64,000 nucleotides of DNA from Capitella teleta (lineage: Eukaryota > Annelida > Polychaeta > Capitellidae), in contig KB305864.1 of the NCBI GenBank assembly GCA_000328365.1, forward strand, positions 104,646 to 168,645, written 5' to 3'. Within the stretch, counting starts at the first letter, position 1. Each line of letters opens with the position of its first letter. Below the pieces are notes generated by a model that was not told the DNA's origin, did no database searches, and worked only from the letters and a program-made list of their open reading frames with translations. A program made the translations under genes and the position numbers. Positions 30,052 through 42,571 of this stretch are shown piece after piece.

Positions 30052-30990
30052 GCGTGTCAAGTTAAGACCCGAAATATGGACATTTTGCCCCCGAGCCCGA
30101 AGGGGAAAACGGGTTATGTTGGTACTTCATCAGAATCGAAGCCGTTTTAGGTGTCCGTGCAGCAAAGCTGGTATACTTGCAGCGTGTAAATACAGGAGGC
30201 ACAGAAACCAGCTGTGTTAGCGTAAATGCCGGTAGAGCAGCCGGCGCAACCGAACGCAGCTGCCGGCACTGCCCACAGACGAACGCCTCCAAATGGGTAC
30301 AAGTGGATTAATTAGGCAGGGGGTGGGGCGGGCTACGTACGTCAATTGGGTGCAATGATTTGAGAAATGAATCTCAGTGACATCAATGGAGTATATCATT
30401 GTATCACTAGTTTATATAGACTATAGGGCAATGTAATGCATTGATTATTGATATTCATTGAATAAGGGTTTTCGGTTTAATCTTGACCTCCTTATCGATG
30501 AATGTTATCGGCAACGAGGAGGTTGAGCTATATTCTAGTAAAATAAACAATTGGGAATAACAGCTGATAAGACTGAATAAGGTAAACACGATGAATAGCG
30601 GCACAATAATATTGCATGCAAATTCTTCGCAATACGGATTCCATCGCATTATTATCAAAAAGTCGAAACGTCAATTGTCAGTCCACTCAAATTGATGTGA
30701 CAACGGGACAATATAGAGGACGTTATGATGAAGAGACACAAGTGATCCGTTATGATTGAGGAGAGGGATATGAGATGCATGTAAATTTCTCGAACAATGG
30801 AATGTGAATAAATAAGCCGATCTAATGCAGCATAATGCCTGTCTCTAAATCGTGATAAACATCATCACTGAGATACCTAGCACAGCAAATTAACAAACCA
30901 GAGCACAGCATTGCAAGCCTAACATAGTAAACATCAAACTGTTGATCAACTGCCAACCCATTTGCTCGACTTCGGTCTGCCAGTTCAACG
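29206..30990. other. Intergenic stretch upstream of UGP2
   Basis: No supported gene. It contains an (AAG)n run at about 29239-29261 and a 36-bp poly(A) tract at 30015-30050. A somewhat GC-richer patch follows at about 30060-30330, with open frames on both strands that do not look coding. Confidence 0.45.
30015..30050 (+). repeat. Poly(A) tract, 36 bp
   Basis: Uninterrupted run of A. No retroelement body is recognisable upstream. Confidence 0.95.
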
Positions 30991-30998
30991 CTTGTCCT

Positions 30999-31052
30999 TT
31001 GGCAAACAATTCCAGTTCAATTCCTACGTTTTGAAACGGAATTGTTTGCCAA
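30999..31052. repeat. Perfect 15-bp inverted repeat with 24-nt spacer
   Basis: TTGGCAAACAATTCC at 30999-31013 and its exact reverse complement GGAATTGTTTGCCAA at 31038-31052. Confidence 0.9.
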
Positions 31053-31516
31053 CGTGAAGAGGCAGGAGGGTGTGAGATGCCGTATTTGGCAGCAACAAGA
31101 CTGTTCCTTCAGGACTGGACAACCACAATGACCTCGTACTCTGTTCCGGCCGCGGATGTTATGATCTCCTTCACATCTATCTGTCTTTAACTGCACAGAC
31201 TTCCACTGAGCCATTCTCGATTAAAGCTATTGGATTACATGGGTTTCACATTTCAAGCATACAAATCAGGCATGTAGGCCTATGTTTCACGTTTTCTCAG
31301 GATACAAGTACTTGTGTAGATGTAACATGAACTACATCCATGTGAAAGATTCCCACGATCGCCACGCAGACAAACAAGAGATCACGTGATCCCCGGTGAT
31401 CTTGTTTGCGGAGAGGTAGAGTAGTGACAGTGCACATATGACATGTTTACAAAGGTGACACTAACATGACACTACAAGTGTTAAAGTGCCGTTAAACATC
31501 TATCCATTCATTCATT

Positions 31517-31586
31517 ACAAAGGTGACAGAGCCGGTTGTTCTGATTGACTTAGACTAATCAAAACAACTGGCTCTGTCACCTTTGT
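31517..31586. repeat. 30-bp-arm hairpin with 10-nt loop
   Basis: Arms 31517-31546 and 31557-31586 are complementary at 28 of 30 positions; as plus-strand RNA one mismatch would be a G-U pair and the other C-A. The motif ACAAAGGTGACA also occurs singly just upstream at about 31449. The shape fits either a microRNA-like precursor or a very small fold-back element. Confidence 0.85.
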
Positions 31587-33145
31587 TGGTATGCAATGTT
31601 GCATGCGTTCGCTTGCGCAGGCAGTAAATGTCTTCCTAAAAGGACATTGTTGTTGTTTACTCATAGGCAGTCCTAGAATCTACACAATTATGATTAAAGA
31701 GATGTACATGCATGTACATATCTGTTTCGAGGGAAGTTAACCTTCCGTGAACGTGAAAACCAGATGATCTCTATATTCTAAGACGCGTCAGATAATTTCG
31801 AGTTAAATCCTGAATCAACAGAAGAAGTGTGTCATACTTGTATGCATGTACCGCTAATGAAATATTTTATATTCGTTCTTTCATTGTTTTAAAGGGATAC
31901 TTAATTTATAGGCGCGATTCAAGTGCCGAAGAAATGCTTCAAAAGGAACCGAGAAGCAATTATTCAATTCTTTATGCAATATTTTTATTCTCAATTTGAA
32001 GTTTTTTTAGATTATTTGAATAGTTCATTGTTGAAATTAGGCTACTATTGTTCAAGTATGCCAAGCGTCGAGCGAGTCAAACCCAAGTTCAGCCCAGACC
32101 TTTTTGTTCATAAATGATCAGGGCCTCACTCTATCGCATTCCACAACTAACAGCATGGTAATAAAACAATATCGCTCAAATAAATGTCGAACATTCTTAT
32201 GGCGAACCAGATTATACTTACAATAACTATCGTAAACCAATTTAGAGTCACAATTAAATGGTGCAATTGAAGATAATCATCATCGTGCAATGAGCATTTT
32301 TTAACAGATTATCCATAATTCCATTGCATCATCATTACGGAATGCAACAGATGCAAAAAAGACGAATAATTTAATGGAAGCCTTTTTGAGATTACCGGGA
32401 ATGATGTTGATCAAATATACGCACCCTTATTTACCCTACGTTCATGATCTGTGAGACTACCACACATGTAATTAGAGTTTCATTGTGTTTCATGTGCCAG
32501 CACAACACCAATGAACACTTAATCGAGTGCTCGAAATAAAAATGACGCCATATACGTGAAATAACATTAGAGCATAATATTGTGTATACAAAATTTCAAA
32601 GTCATAGCAAGGCATCTTTAGAATTCTCTACAGCTTAAAAATAGAAAATTAGCATTGATAACAGTCACAGAGCCAATCTGAAGATGTACCTGCTCTCTGA
32701 TCCCTGTATATCTTGATTAGGTTGATTTCTATATACTTATCACAAGATACTGTATCCCTTATCAGTCGGATTCAGTCTAAAACTATATCATTATCAAATC
32801 AAATCACGAGGGATTGAAACAAGAGCGCTTGATTTAGCCAATTCATGAGATAGAATGAAAACCATGCATGGAAAGTTCATAAACAAATGGATACATAAAA
32901 GAATACTACAGACCTTCATTCATTGGTGCTTTGCGGTGAGCCTGGATCTTTCTCAACATAATTATTAAGTCTCCCTGATGCTCATCGACAAAATCAGAAA
33001 TACGCTGCAGTAATTGTTTTACGTACCGTAAAAAGGGCAAACATTTTGCTATGATTAATTACATCGATTTTGAGCCACGAGGGATCAATCAATCGCTGCC
33101 ATTTCGTGTGGTCCCAACAAGTGAGATTCTTTAAAACAACAGTAA
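31587..33145. other. Intergenic stretch, nothing supported
   Basis: AT-rich sequence with no convincing coding frame, RNA gene or element boundary. Confidence 0.45.
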
Positions 33146-34738
33146 AATCATTACGCAACTGCATGAATCATAACATATTTACGAGATCAGAGAGATTTTA
33201 TGTTCTCATAATATTATATAGAATTTCTGATATTACGAACTAATTTTATGGCCCCTGAATGTTCGTAATAATGAGCTTTGACTGTCTATAATTATTTATT
33301 GAAGGCTGACCTCGAATAATTGGTGCCACAAATAAAAGCTTGAGCCATAAAACCATGAAATTTGCAATCCGCGGAAATTTCCCCACTAAGCTAAAGCTAA
33401 TGCTCCGACTTAATCATTGGCCTTTCAGGTTTCGATAGAAATTCAGTGACAGTAATTTGACAGTAATGACAGTAATAAAAGACTAAATCTATCACAATAC
33501 TCGAGTATTGTAAATTCTGATCGTTGTTCAGGGGAAACTTCTTTGAATTGCTCCTAGTGCACTTATATATTTTCTTATGTGAGCAAACCATTCATGAAGC
33601 ATGATCCTGGTATGGACATGGTAATGATCTACAAAGAGGGACGTAATGTTTCTGCCTTAATTGAGACAAGTTCAACATTTAGTTATAACAATGATGCTCG
33701 TCTTAACTTTTCAGAACAGGCTTAGTGGGGAAATATTCCAAGCATGACTGACTACAGGGAAGAAGTGATGTTGACCATTTCCAATCGCAAACGAAAAAAG
33801 CTCCAAATCACAATACAATTGTTGACAAATCGTGCACTGATTTGGCACATTTGGGATATTGCGTTCAGGATGTTATCACTTGTATTGGCTAATGTATTGC
33901 GGAGTGTATAACATGTTGCAGAAATTTGGATCAGGAGAAGGATGGGCGCCCCAAACCCATGTAGTTTCATCAAAGTATCGCCATGAGGTGCTTCTAAAAA
34001 CACACTGTTGTTTCAAGGATTACATAACCATCAGCGCTTCCTGCAGGTCTACAAGGCGGTGATCGTAGTTATTTCGAAGTGAAACTGATATGTGCTGGGC
34101 TTTTGTCTCTGACTCTAAGCACTATCGTTTTAACGTTTTTCAACGCATTTCAATAACACCCACTTTTGGTTTTGAATTTGAAATTGAATTTATAATTGTT
34201 TCTTAGAGAAAATTGCAAAATACCAATTATGGTCGGCCGAACCACCAGCTTACATCAAACTGTGGAACATTAAATTTTCACGGCAAAATTAAGTTTTGCA
34301 ATTTCTGCCGTCACAAATAAATAATGGCCTATAATGCACTTTCAGGAAGGAGGCCTATGGCCGTAAACCACTGTACTTCCACAGTACAAGATCCAGTTAT
34401 ATCATATAATCATGATCCTTCTTCGACAGTTGTTCACAGATAAGCACGCGCAAATTGCCCAGCAATCTGTCATAAGTCCACAGAATACTGTAGAACAGGA
34501 AATTTCCGCGGATTGCAAATTTCATGGTTTTATGGCTCGAGCTTTTATTTGTGGCACCAATTATTCGAGGTCAGCCTTCAATAAATAATTATAGACAGTC
34601 AAAGCTCATTATTACGAACATTCAGGGGCCATAAAAATTAGTTCGCAATATCAGAAATTCTATATAATATTATGAGGAGAACATAAAATCTCTCTGATCT
34701 CGAAAATACGTTATGATTCATGCAGTTGCGTAATGATT
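33146..34738. repeat. Large inverted repeat, arms about 240 bp, spacer 1.1 kb
   Basis: The left arm 33146-33382 and right arm 34498-34738 are reverse complements at roughly 95% of positions, with a few substitutions and short indels. The inner side of the right arm carries ACTGTAGAACAGGAAATTTCC, a phrase that recurs at 37432 and 37676, so the arms belong to a dispersed repeat family. The spacer shows no transposase. It could be a fold-back element, or two copies of one small element in opposite orientation. Confidence 0.85.
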
Positions 34739-37700
34739 CACCTTCAGCATACTAGTATCTTCTCTTGCGATCGAAATTATGCTATTCCATTTTGTGATAG
34801 AACATAATTGATTAATAATATAATTATACATGTCAGCACAAACACTGAATCAAATGTTGATTGTTTGAAACTTCAAGTTTATGAAATTCATGGTGTGAGA
34901 TCTCAACATTGATCAACTGGAGAGGCAACGTGTGACACCCAGTTAGCCCGGCTGACTCACTGGTGCTTGTGCCGTCCATCGTCTGCTTGTTAGGGAATGC
35001 AAAAGAGGAGAATAATGTTGGTTGCCTTCGCTTCACTGCAATTGCAATTAAAGATAAATTAAAGATGTTCAAGACAAAGGACTTTGAAATCGGCGGCTCC
35101 CTCGATTCGCGGCATTTCTGATTTGATATCAAATAGGTGTGAAATGTCGGTTAAGTAATTAGCAAGGCAAGCGAGGGATTGTTAAAAGATAGGGATCTGG
35201 ATCCCCAAAAAAGTTCTAAATAACGAGAAGTTCTATATATCCCAGTTTGAAATAGCGAGCTTTGACTGTATATCTGACTTAATTGACAAAACGCAATTTG
35301 GCAAACAGCGAGTGCACTGACTCTCGGAGACTCAACTCTATAAATTTTGCAAAGTTTTTGCAAGATAAAATTATAATGCAGGCATTATTTAAATATGCTT
35401 CTTCATTTTTCACATTTTTTTCACATTGCAGGTCCTTTCAGTGATGACGCTGACGATGCAACCGTTTGAAGATTTATAATTATATATGATATCTGACTTT
35501 CTTTTTGCATTGATTTTTTTGGGGTATTGAATAATATTTTTAGTGATGGGTGAATATTGAACTTGTCCGAAGATCCGAAGCCACAGCTTAGAGCAGTATA
35601 TATTCGTTGAAGCCGAATACGGAGCCTAATTTATCCCCACTCCATTGAAGTAATATCTTTGATCGTGATATAGGCTATTAGGATCAACCAATTAACGCCC
35701 CTTCAGGTAATTGACAAACCAAGAGCAGCTCAACATGTGACTTGTCAGGTTTTGTCATGTGCTTCGATGCCCTGCCTTCTTTTAAGCCAATAACTTTAAA
35801 CAAAATTTACGAAAGGGAGCCACGCGAAACTCCCCTGATAAAGCCCAAAGCCCCTCAGCAAACTAATTCACAAATAAGTGCAATTGCATGTTTGCTTGAT
35901 CACTAATTCTAATTCAATCTTAAAGGGAGGGAGAACTGGTTAAAAATGGACTTTGAGTCGTTATTTGATGCACCAAAAATGATTCCTATGCCTGGCCCAC
36001 ACAAGGAATATCATCCCTAAAGATTTCGCGGCAGATATATTGCTAGTTAGGCGTGACGTCAGGAGCTGTGATAAAACACCGAGTTCCCCATCTTTTACAA
36101 TGGGCCTCGTCATATCAGCGTGTCCTGCGACTAAAACCATGGTTTTTGGGGGGTTTTTTCGGAAATAGATAGAATAATCATTTTGCAACCAGTCAGGCAC
36201 GAAAAAAGAATATTTTTCGGTATTTTTCTTATTTTTAACAAGCGAATTTCTAGGACACCTACCATGGTTTCTCATCCTGAAACAGTAAAAAGGTCAGCCA
36301 GAGTGCACCACGCATGCGCAATACTGACGCTTTCGTTTCGTAAACAACAAATATGTCCGCTTATGGCGAAGATGCTCTGCTCTGATTGGCTAAAATTAAT
36401 AGCTTCACGAGGGGAACGGGACCAATCACGACAAGCCCTCAGCTGACGTTTGTCTCCAATACTTCGCAATGAAAGCTATCTCCCATAGGCCCAATGCTAA
36501 CCCGGATATTCGGAATGCATTATTTCTTTGCGCTTGCATCAAGGCATGGGCATGATGGTGTTTTTGGCACAGAATGCTATCAATTGGTGCTATGAGTCAA
36601 TAGAACATCACTTAAAATTCTGTTCCCCATCCCTTAAAGCTTTTCACTTCAAATGACCCCACTGTTTACATTTACTTCACGACTTTACTCGTGAAAGTTT
36701 ATCTTCTCTCTAGAAGATTGGAGTTGATTTAAAATATGCTTCGTTGATTCTCATCCATTGTTACGTATTCAAGCATTTAATTACTGTGAGTAATGCAGGC
36801 TCTCGTATGCAGGTGAGTAAACAAAGTAACTTACAAAGGTTAATTAACCCAAGAGGAAAAATATTTTGATACCCGGTATTCGGATTCGTTTGAATCGTTT
36901 CGTGCGAAGCAGAAGCTTTGGAAAATAGCCAATATTCGTAGATGCGTAGAAGTTCGAATTCCAAAGCCAAAGCTTCATAAAACTACAAAGGACCAAGCAA
37001 GTGCCGGTGGCCAAAACTACGCTTTACCAATGTAGTTATACCATAATGGTCTGACATAGTTGCTTACATTGATCCTGCGTAGGACCATCTTTGTATTGCT
37101 GACTGGGCTACTTGTATTAGGTGTGAAATCAATGCTGCATGCTATTTGCTTTGTTCAATCTGCCATGATGCGGAATGGAGAATGGAGAAAGCGCAGCTTT
37201 AAGCGAGCAATGCTATCGTGCTTGCTACTTTCTGGTTTTGCTGTTTTCAGATGTTTTTAACCCCAGTCTTGACCATTGTAAAATTGATTCTGCAAAATGA
37301 TGCACATAAGCAAGAACCGTAAGATCCTTTGAAACATAACTGCCATGTATAGAGATACCTTATGATTCTGTTTTGTGTCACTCCTCATACAGATTGTTGT
37401 TTGGTCTCATCTGGAACATGCGCAGCACATACTGTAGAACAGGAAATTTCCGCAGACTGCAAATTTCACAGTTTTATAGCTGAGGCCTTTATTCGCAGCA
37501 CCAATTATTCACGGTCAAGCGTAGGGTCATATAGTATAAGATAGTATAAGATCACCCAGAAAGATTTCGCGGGCATCTATTTTTCGCGGTCAATCATGAC
37601 TGCCAATATAGCGAGATTTTCATTTTCATCACCAAAAATGGCGTGTTCTACAGTAATCAGCTCACGTGAAAAATACTGTAGAACAGGAAATTTTCGAGCC

Positions 37701-39261
37701 GCATGAACTTTTCTGAGAATCAGAATGATATTGATAGCAGAATGTGAATTACCATCATACTAGCTGACATACTACAGCGAGACCCAGGGGTCCCACTGTA
37801 CGGTAAACGTATTCAAGCCCAGTTTGCGAATCACGATTTCTAGAATTCTACTCTTGTAATGAGACTTATGAAGGTATCAGGCGCTTCATAGTAATGTAAG
37901 GTACAGCCTGGTACCAAATTGCGTCCGAAACCAGTACCATAAACCTACTTAAAATGGATCCGCAACAAAAAAAAGTGACAAAACAGGTTTTGCTTAGGTT
38001 TCTGATTGTTGTGTCATATAAATTGATATAACCTGCTTGCTCTCCACGAGTTATAAATAAACCTGAGCACTGCACCTGCGTAGTGCGTAGTAAACATACA
38101 CGCATGCACATACAATTTTCCCGCGCTAAGCAGCTCAAATTGCCGCCTATCTTTCCTTGCAGTTGCGAATGTGATTGGGACCGAGTCTTCGCAAAGGAAT
38201 ACGTATACATTAATATTACGCAATATTTTGTGCATTACCAATCAGTATATGAACAATTTATTTATTATCATTCAAAAGTCGTCAGAGAAGTTTGAGCGGC
38301 AAAGTGAAGCATGTGCACTTGTTTACAGCGCAGTGCGCAAGCGCTGCGTGACGTCACTCGCAAAATGGCATTTATTTACTTCACCACGAAGTGATTTATT
38401 TTGCGGTTTTTGATTAATCATTAATGTATGTTCGACATGATGGCACAGGCGCTAATGTCAGAAAGGCTTAAACGCAAGGATTTGTCACATATTGAGATAC
38501 TATGTGTATATTTATCATGCAATCGGGTGACTGTGGAGCCTCGCGGTCAGTATACGGCAAAAGTAGTGGTTTTAGGATTACTGTCGGGCGAGGTACGCAG
38601 ACCTCGCCTGATTGATCTGTGCAACCATCATACCATGCAATGAGATGTTGATAGATTTAAATTTCAGCAACAATTCAATTTAATTCAGAGTTCACTGACA
38701 CTTGTCACTTGACTTGTAAGTTGTCAAATAACCCCGGACCCCCAAAACTCGATACAAGTCATTTTCAAGCAGGCCAAGTAAAAAATAGCGTATAGAATTT
38801 AAAATACTAGCATTAGAAACTATTATTCGATCTGGGTTGTTGTCATTAAAGAAATACTTTCAAAATAGAGGTAATTAAGCAATTACAACTTACAACGCTC
38901 TGTTGTGTCTCCATGTCTGCTTTCACCTTGACCTTAGTCGTGAGGAATAAGTCGAGTGGAGTTTCGGAAAAAAAAACAGAAGAAAAAGTGAGGAAGATGG
39001 CTAGATAATACAATAAACACATGATTTATTACCGATAAAATATCCTTCAAACAAAAATGTTTGTATAATTTGAGGATAGCTATGGATATTTAGTCTGCAC
39101 TTACAACTTATTATTCATATATTCATTTCCGAAAATAGTATGTCAGTTCTCAAAGACTATTCGACATTGACCTTGGAGTGTGATGTAAAGATTATTTCAT
39201 ATTACTTGGCTTACTTGGTTTGTGCGGCCCGAGTGAGCTATTAACTAGAAGGAGCGTGTTT
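34739..39261. other. Intergenic stretch with dispersed repeat fragments
   Basis: No supported gene. Fragments of the 33-34.7 kb inverted-repeat family recur at about 35205-35275 and 37432-37525, and its ACTGTAGAACAGGAAATTT terminus at 37676-37694. A GC-richer patch at 36270-36480 and another at 38080-38390 carry open frames without coding signs. An 8-bp-stem hairpin (GGCGAGGT / ACCTCGCC) lies near 38585-38608. Confidence 0.45.
37432..37525 (+). repeat. Partial copy of the 33-34.7 kb repeat family
   Basis: Same order of phrases as the right arm at 34490-34590 (GTAGAACAGGAAATTTCCGC, GCAAATTTCA, GCACCAATTATTC), with more substitutions; an older copy. Confidence 0.7.
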
Positions 39262-39818
39262 TTCTATCAACTTCAACTTGGACCCTCACCTCAGAACCGG
39301 AGAAATATTTGGACCAAACATGCTTTGCATGAAAAACGCTCCACGAGACTTTGGACAATGTCTCGCCCAATTGTCATGTAACAAAAAATTTTACATTATA
39401 GTTCTTGCATACATAACAAGTTAACAACAAAAATTCGAGAGACTTTAGTAAAACCTGAAGCTGTTACATAATTAGTAAGTTCTCGGTTCTGACCTCCTTA
39501 TCCAGTGGCCGGAAATTTCTCTGGTTCTGACGTCACGGTCCAAGTTGAAGTTATGGCCTGTTTTTCTTTCAACTTCAACTTGGACCGTGACGTCAGAACC
39601 ATAGAAATTTTTGGACCAGACACGCGTTGCATGAAAAATGCTCCACGAGACTTTGGACGATGTCTCGCCCAATTATCATGTGACAACAAATTTCTACATT
39701 ATATTTCTAGCATGCATAACAAGTTAACAGCCAAAACTCGCGAGATTTTAATTGAACCTGAAACTGTTCTATAACTTCCAGGTTCTCGGTTGTCACCTCC
39801 TTATCCAGTGGGCTGGAA
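39262..39818 (+). repeat. Imperfect tandem duplication, period about 310 bp, with a palindrome at the junction
   Basis: The segment starting TTTTTCTATCAACTTCAACT (39262) recurs at about 39571, and both copies run on through GCTCCACGAGACTTTGGAC and end at CTCCTTATCCAGTGG. Between them lies an inverted repeat: GGTTCTGACGTCACGG with its extension at about 39522-39549 pairs with 39574-39601 over some 28 bp. No coding function is apparent. Confidence 0.85.
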
Positions 39819-40108
39819 CGAGGTTAGGACCGTGATGTCACTATCCAAAACCACCATCGTCTTAGACAGATTTTACCATATAATTGTGTGTATTGTAAAC
39901 TAGCTAATTGTATTGTATCATATCATGCATCTGGAAATGATTAAAGTTGTAAAATTTGCGCATTTAATTATTGACAGCATAATTAAGTTAAGTTTAGATA
40001 GAGAAAAAAGTGTTAATAATGCAAGCGCCACCAAAGGGTTAACGTTTGTCTATATCGCAGAGCCACTAATGAGTCATACCCTTTAATGATTTTGTGTTTC
40101 CATCATAG

Positions 40109-40265
40109 AGGCTGTTTTTCCGACACTTTTGGAGGATCTGTATTATACTATGAAAATTTAATGAAGGATTTCATACACAGTAACATACCTCTTCCAAGAC
40201 CAAGGTATCTGCTCTGTACCACCAATCCTATTCCAGTACAAGATAACCCTGGAAATGCTTCTCGG
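40109..40265 (+). other. Orphan exon-like open segment
   Basis: Bounded by an acceptor-like TTTCCATCATAG and a strong donor GTGAGT, and open throughout in one frame (FGGSVLYYENLMKDFIHSNI, then a Pro-rich stretch ending NPGNASR). I recognise no domain, and no partner exon was found on either side before the LINE begins. It could be an exon of an unseen gene, part of an element, or chance. Confidence 0.25.
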
Positions 40266-40319
40266 GTGAGTTGTATTTTGTTGGGTGCATTAAGTTAAAT
40301 TAAGTTAACAACACAGAAC

Positions 40320-41008
40320 TCACTAACCCAGTATACATAGTAAATCACTTCAATAACTTTTTCAGCACAGTTGGCTCAAAACAAGCACAGAGTACATCAT
40401 CAAACAATATCAACATACCCACAACAGCACAACCACAATCACGGAACACATTAACAATTTTCATGACACCTAGCTACCGATGAACAAGAAATCTGCAATA
40501 TCATCATAAATCTCAAAAGCCAACCCTGTTCTGGGTATGATTACATATCTACCAAACACCTGACACAACTCTCACCACTCATCTCTCATCCGCTGTCCAT
40601 ACTCTACAATTGCTGCATCACACAAGGATACTTTCCACATGATACTTTCCACAAAAGTGATACCCATACACAAGAAAGACGACACTCGCATACTCAACAA
40701 TTACAGACCAATTGCCTTACTCCCATCACTTCCAAAATTCCTTGAAAAACTAATAGCCAAAAGAATCCTCTCATTTGTCACTAATACAAACGTTCTAAAT
40801 CCTCACCAATACGGTTTTCGGCCTAAACACAGTACATCAGACGCAAAGGATCAACTTTTTGGGCACATCATAAAACAAAAGGAAATTAAAAACTCTACTC
40901 TTGCACCTTTCTAGACTTCAGTAAAGCTTTCGACACAATCAGACACGACACACTCCATACCAGCGTGTCGGAGACTTCTGTGAATTTTATGATCGCTATA
41001 TAAAATAA
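40320..41008 (+). mobile_element. LINE remnant (CR1/jockey-like reverse transcriptase fragment)
   Basis: The plus strand reads KVIPIHKKDDTRILNNYRPI then ALLPSLPKFLEKLIAKRIL and NPHQYGFRPKHSTSDA, the fingers/palm entry of a non-LTR reverse transcriptase. A slightly shifted frame continues with FLDFSKAFDTIRHD. The copy jumps directly from there to a 3' tail (GCTATATAAAATAAATTT) and an (ATT)n array, so the catalytic core is missing: an internally deleted, decayed copy. Confidence 0.8.
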
Positions 41009-41159
<151 letters not shown>

Positions 41160-41439
41160 CAAAACTACACAACCTTGGCATCAGAGGCTCTGCACATGTA
41201 TATGTGGAAGCATTATGATTTTTTTTACTGGTTCATTATCATAACGCACAGTTATGAGCTGGCTCAAAATGCACCCTGCATTCAGCAATCACCTGTATTA
41301 AACAACTGTTTGTAATTGGTCCCCAGAGTGGTTGTTATAGGCAAGCGTTGTATATTCTGTATATTCCTCACTGCTTGATGCAAGAATCGTTGTGCTGAGT
41401 CTTCTCCATCCGGAGCACTGGCCATTTTTAAATTTCACT

Positions 41440-41614
41440 CTGGGAGCCAATGTGACCGTTATGTAACCGAGGATTCAACCTCAACTCTGGTGAAGCCATC
41501 AGCAATAGACAAAAAGAAGCTGAAGTGTTTAATAATACTTTGCCAACATATTGCTCCCCAAATCCCCAGGAGTATTCCCAATACAAACATTGACCTGCTT
41601 CCATATTATTCAAC
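41440..41614 (+). mobile_element. LINE remnant, left part (interrupted)
   Basis: The frame gives RQKEAEVFNNTLPTYCSPNP, resembling the FNxFF-type segment upstream of a CR1/jockey-like reverse transcriptase. It is cut at 41614 by a DNA transposon. Decayed. Confidence 0.5.
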
Positions 41615-41616
41615 TA

Positions 41617-42569
41617 CAATGAAACCCCGCTAACTCAAAAACGGATAACTCGAAGACCCCTTTTCGTCGAAGTGTTTTCAAAGTCCCGACGACTCCCCTA
41701 TATTTTAGCATTACAGATTGCTCGGATTCCTTGAACCCCGCTTCGTTGAAAAACCCTGTTCCTCGAACATATTTTTCGGTCCCTTGAGCAAAATCGAATC
41801 GTATTCGTCGAAGTTTTTTTTGTTTTTTTTTAGATCAAAGAACTGTTTCGCTAATTGCAATTAACGCAACTCTGTTTACTGTTTTGGACAATCGTTTACA
41901 AACAGAGTTCGACTCGTGTGTCTCGCATTGTTCAGACGTCAGCATCTCCGTCCCTGTCTTTTCTTTGCGTAATCGTGTCGATTAAATCAGCCGCCATGTT
42001 CAAAGGTTCAATTAGTAGCAAGCGTTCTTTTGTTCAGATGCTTGGTTAACAATAGAAGAGAGAGCATGTAGTGGATTTTCGATCGGAGTAAAACACATGA
42101 AAACGTCTTTGATGAAAACAATTACAGAAAGCGGTATAGCCTCAGATGTTCAATAGGCGGGAAACATCAATTATAAACAAACTCTGCCCATCAGTATGAC
42201 ACCCGATCATTCGTCACAACAAATTAATCAGTCTGTCGACGAATCTCTGCGAGACATCTCTGCAGTAATGGCGACTAAATGAAAGATTACGTGTGTAACC
42301 CTAGAGACCAAGTTCTTGGCGATTATTATATCTTTCTTTTCAAAATGATGTTCAATAAACAACGCAAACAAATCGTTTTAATTTTTTGTTCATGTGTTGG
42401 CAGCTTTAGAGTGTTCAAGGGTAGGTCATTACGCTATTATAACGTAATTTGAGATTATAACGTCATCGCATAGATCAAAACGTTACCAAAAACCCCTCTT
42501 CATCGAAAACCCTCTTCGTCGAAGTGTTTTCGCTGGTCCCTTCAAATTCGAGTTAGCGGGGTTTTACTG
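41617..42569. mobile_element. 953-bp pogo/Tigger-type non-autonomous DNA transposon
   Basis: The ends are CAATGAAACCCCGCTAACTC (left) and, reverse-complemented, CAGTAAAACCCCGCTAACTC (right), flanked by TA on both sides (41615-41616 and 42570-42571) as expected for Tc1/mariner/pogo elements. Internally it shares GTCGAAGTGTTTTC and following phrases with 48782-49545. No transposase frame is seen. It sits inside LINE sequence. Confidence 0.85.
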
Positions 42570-42571
42570 TA

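Noticed and set aside
36183-36446. 87-residue plus-strand frame in a GC-richer patch
   Set aside because: No homology recognised, overlapping frames on both strands, no splice signals; probably chance.
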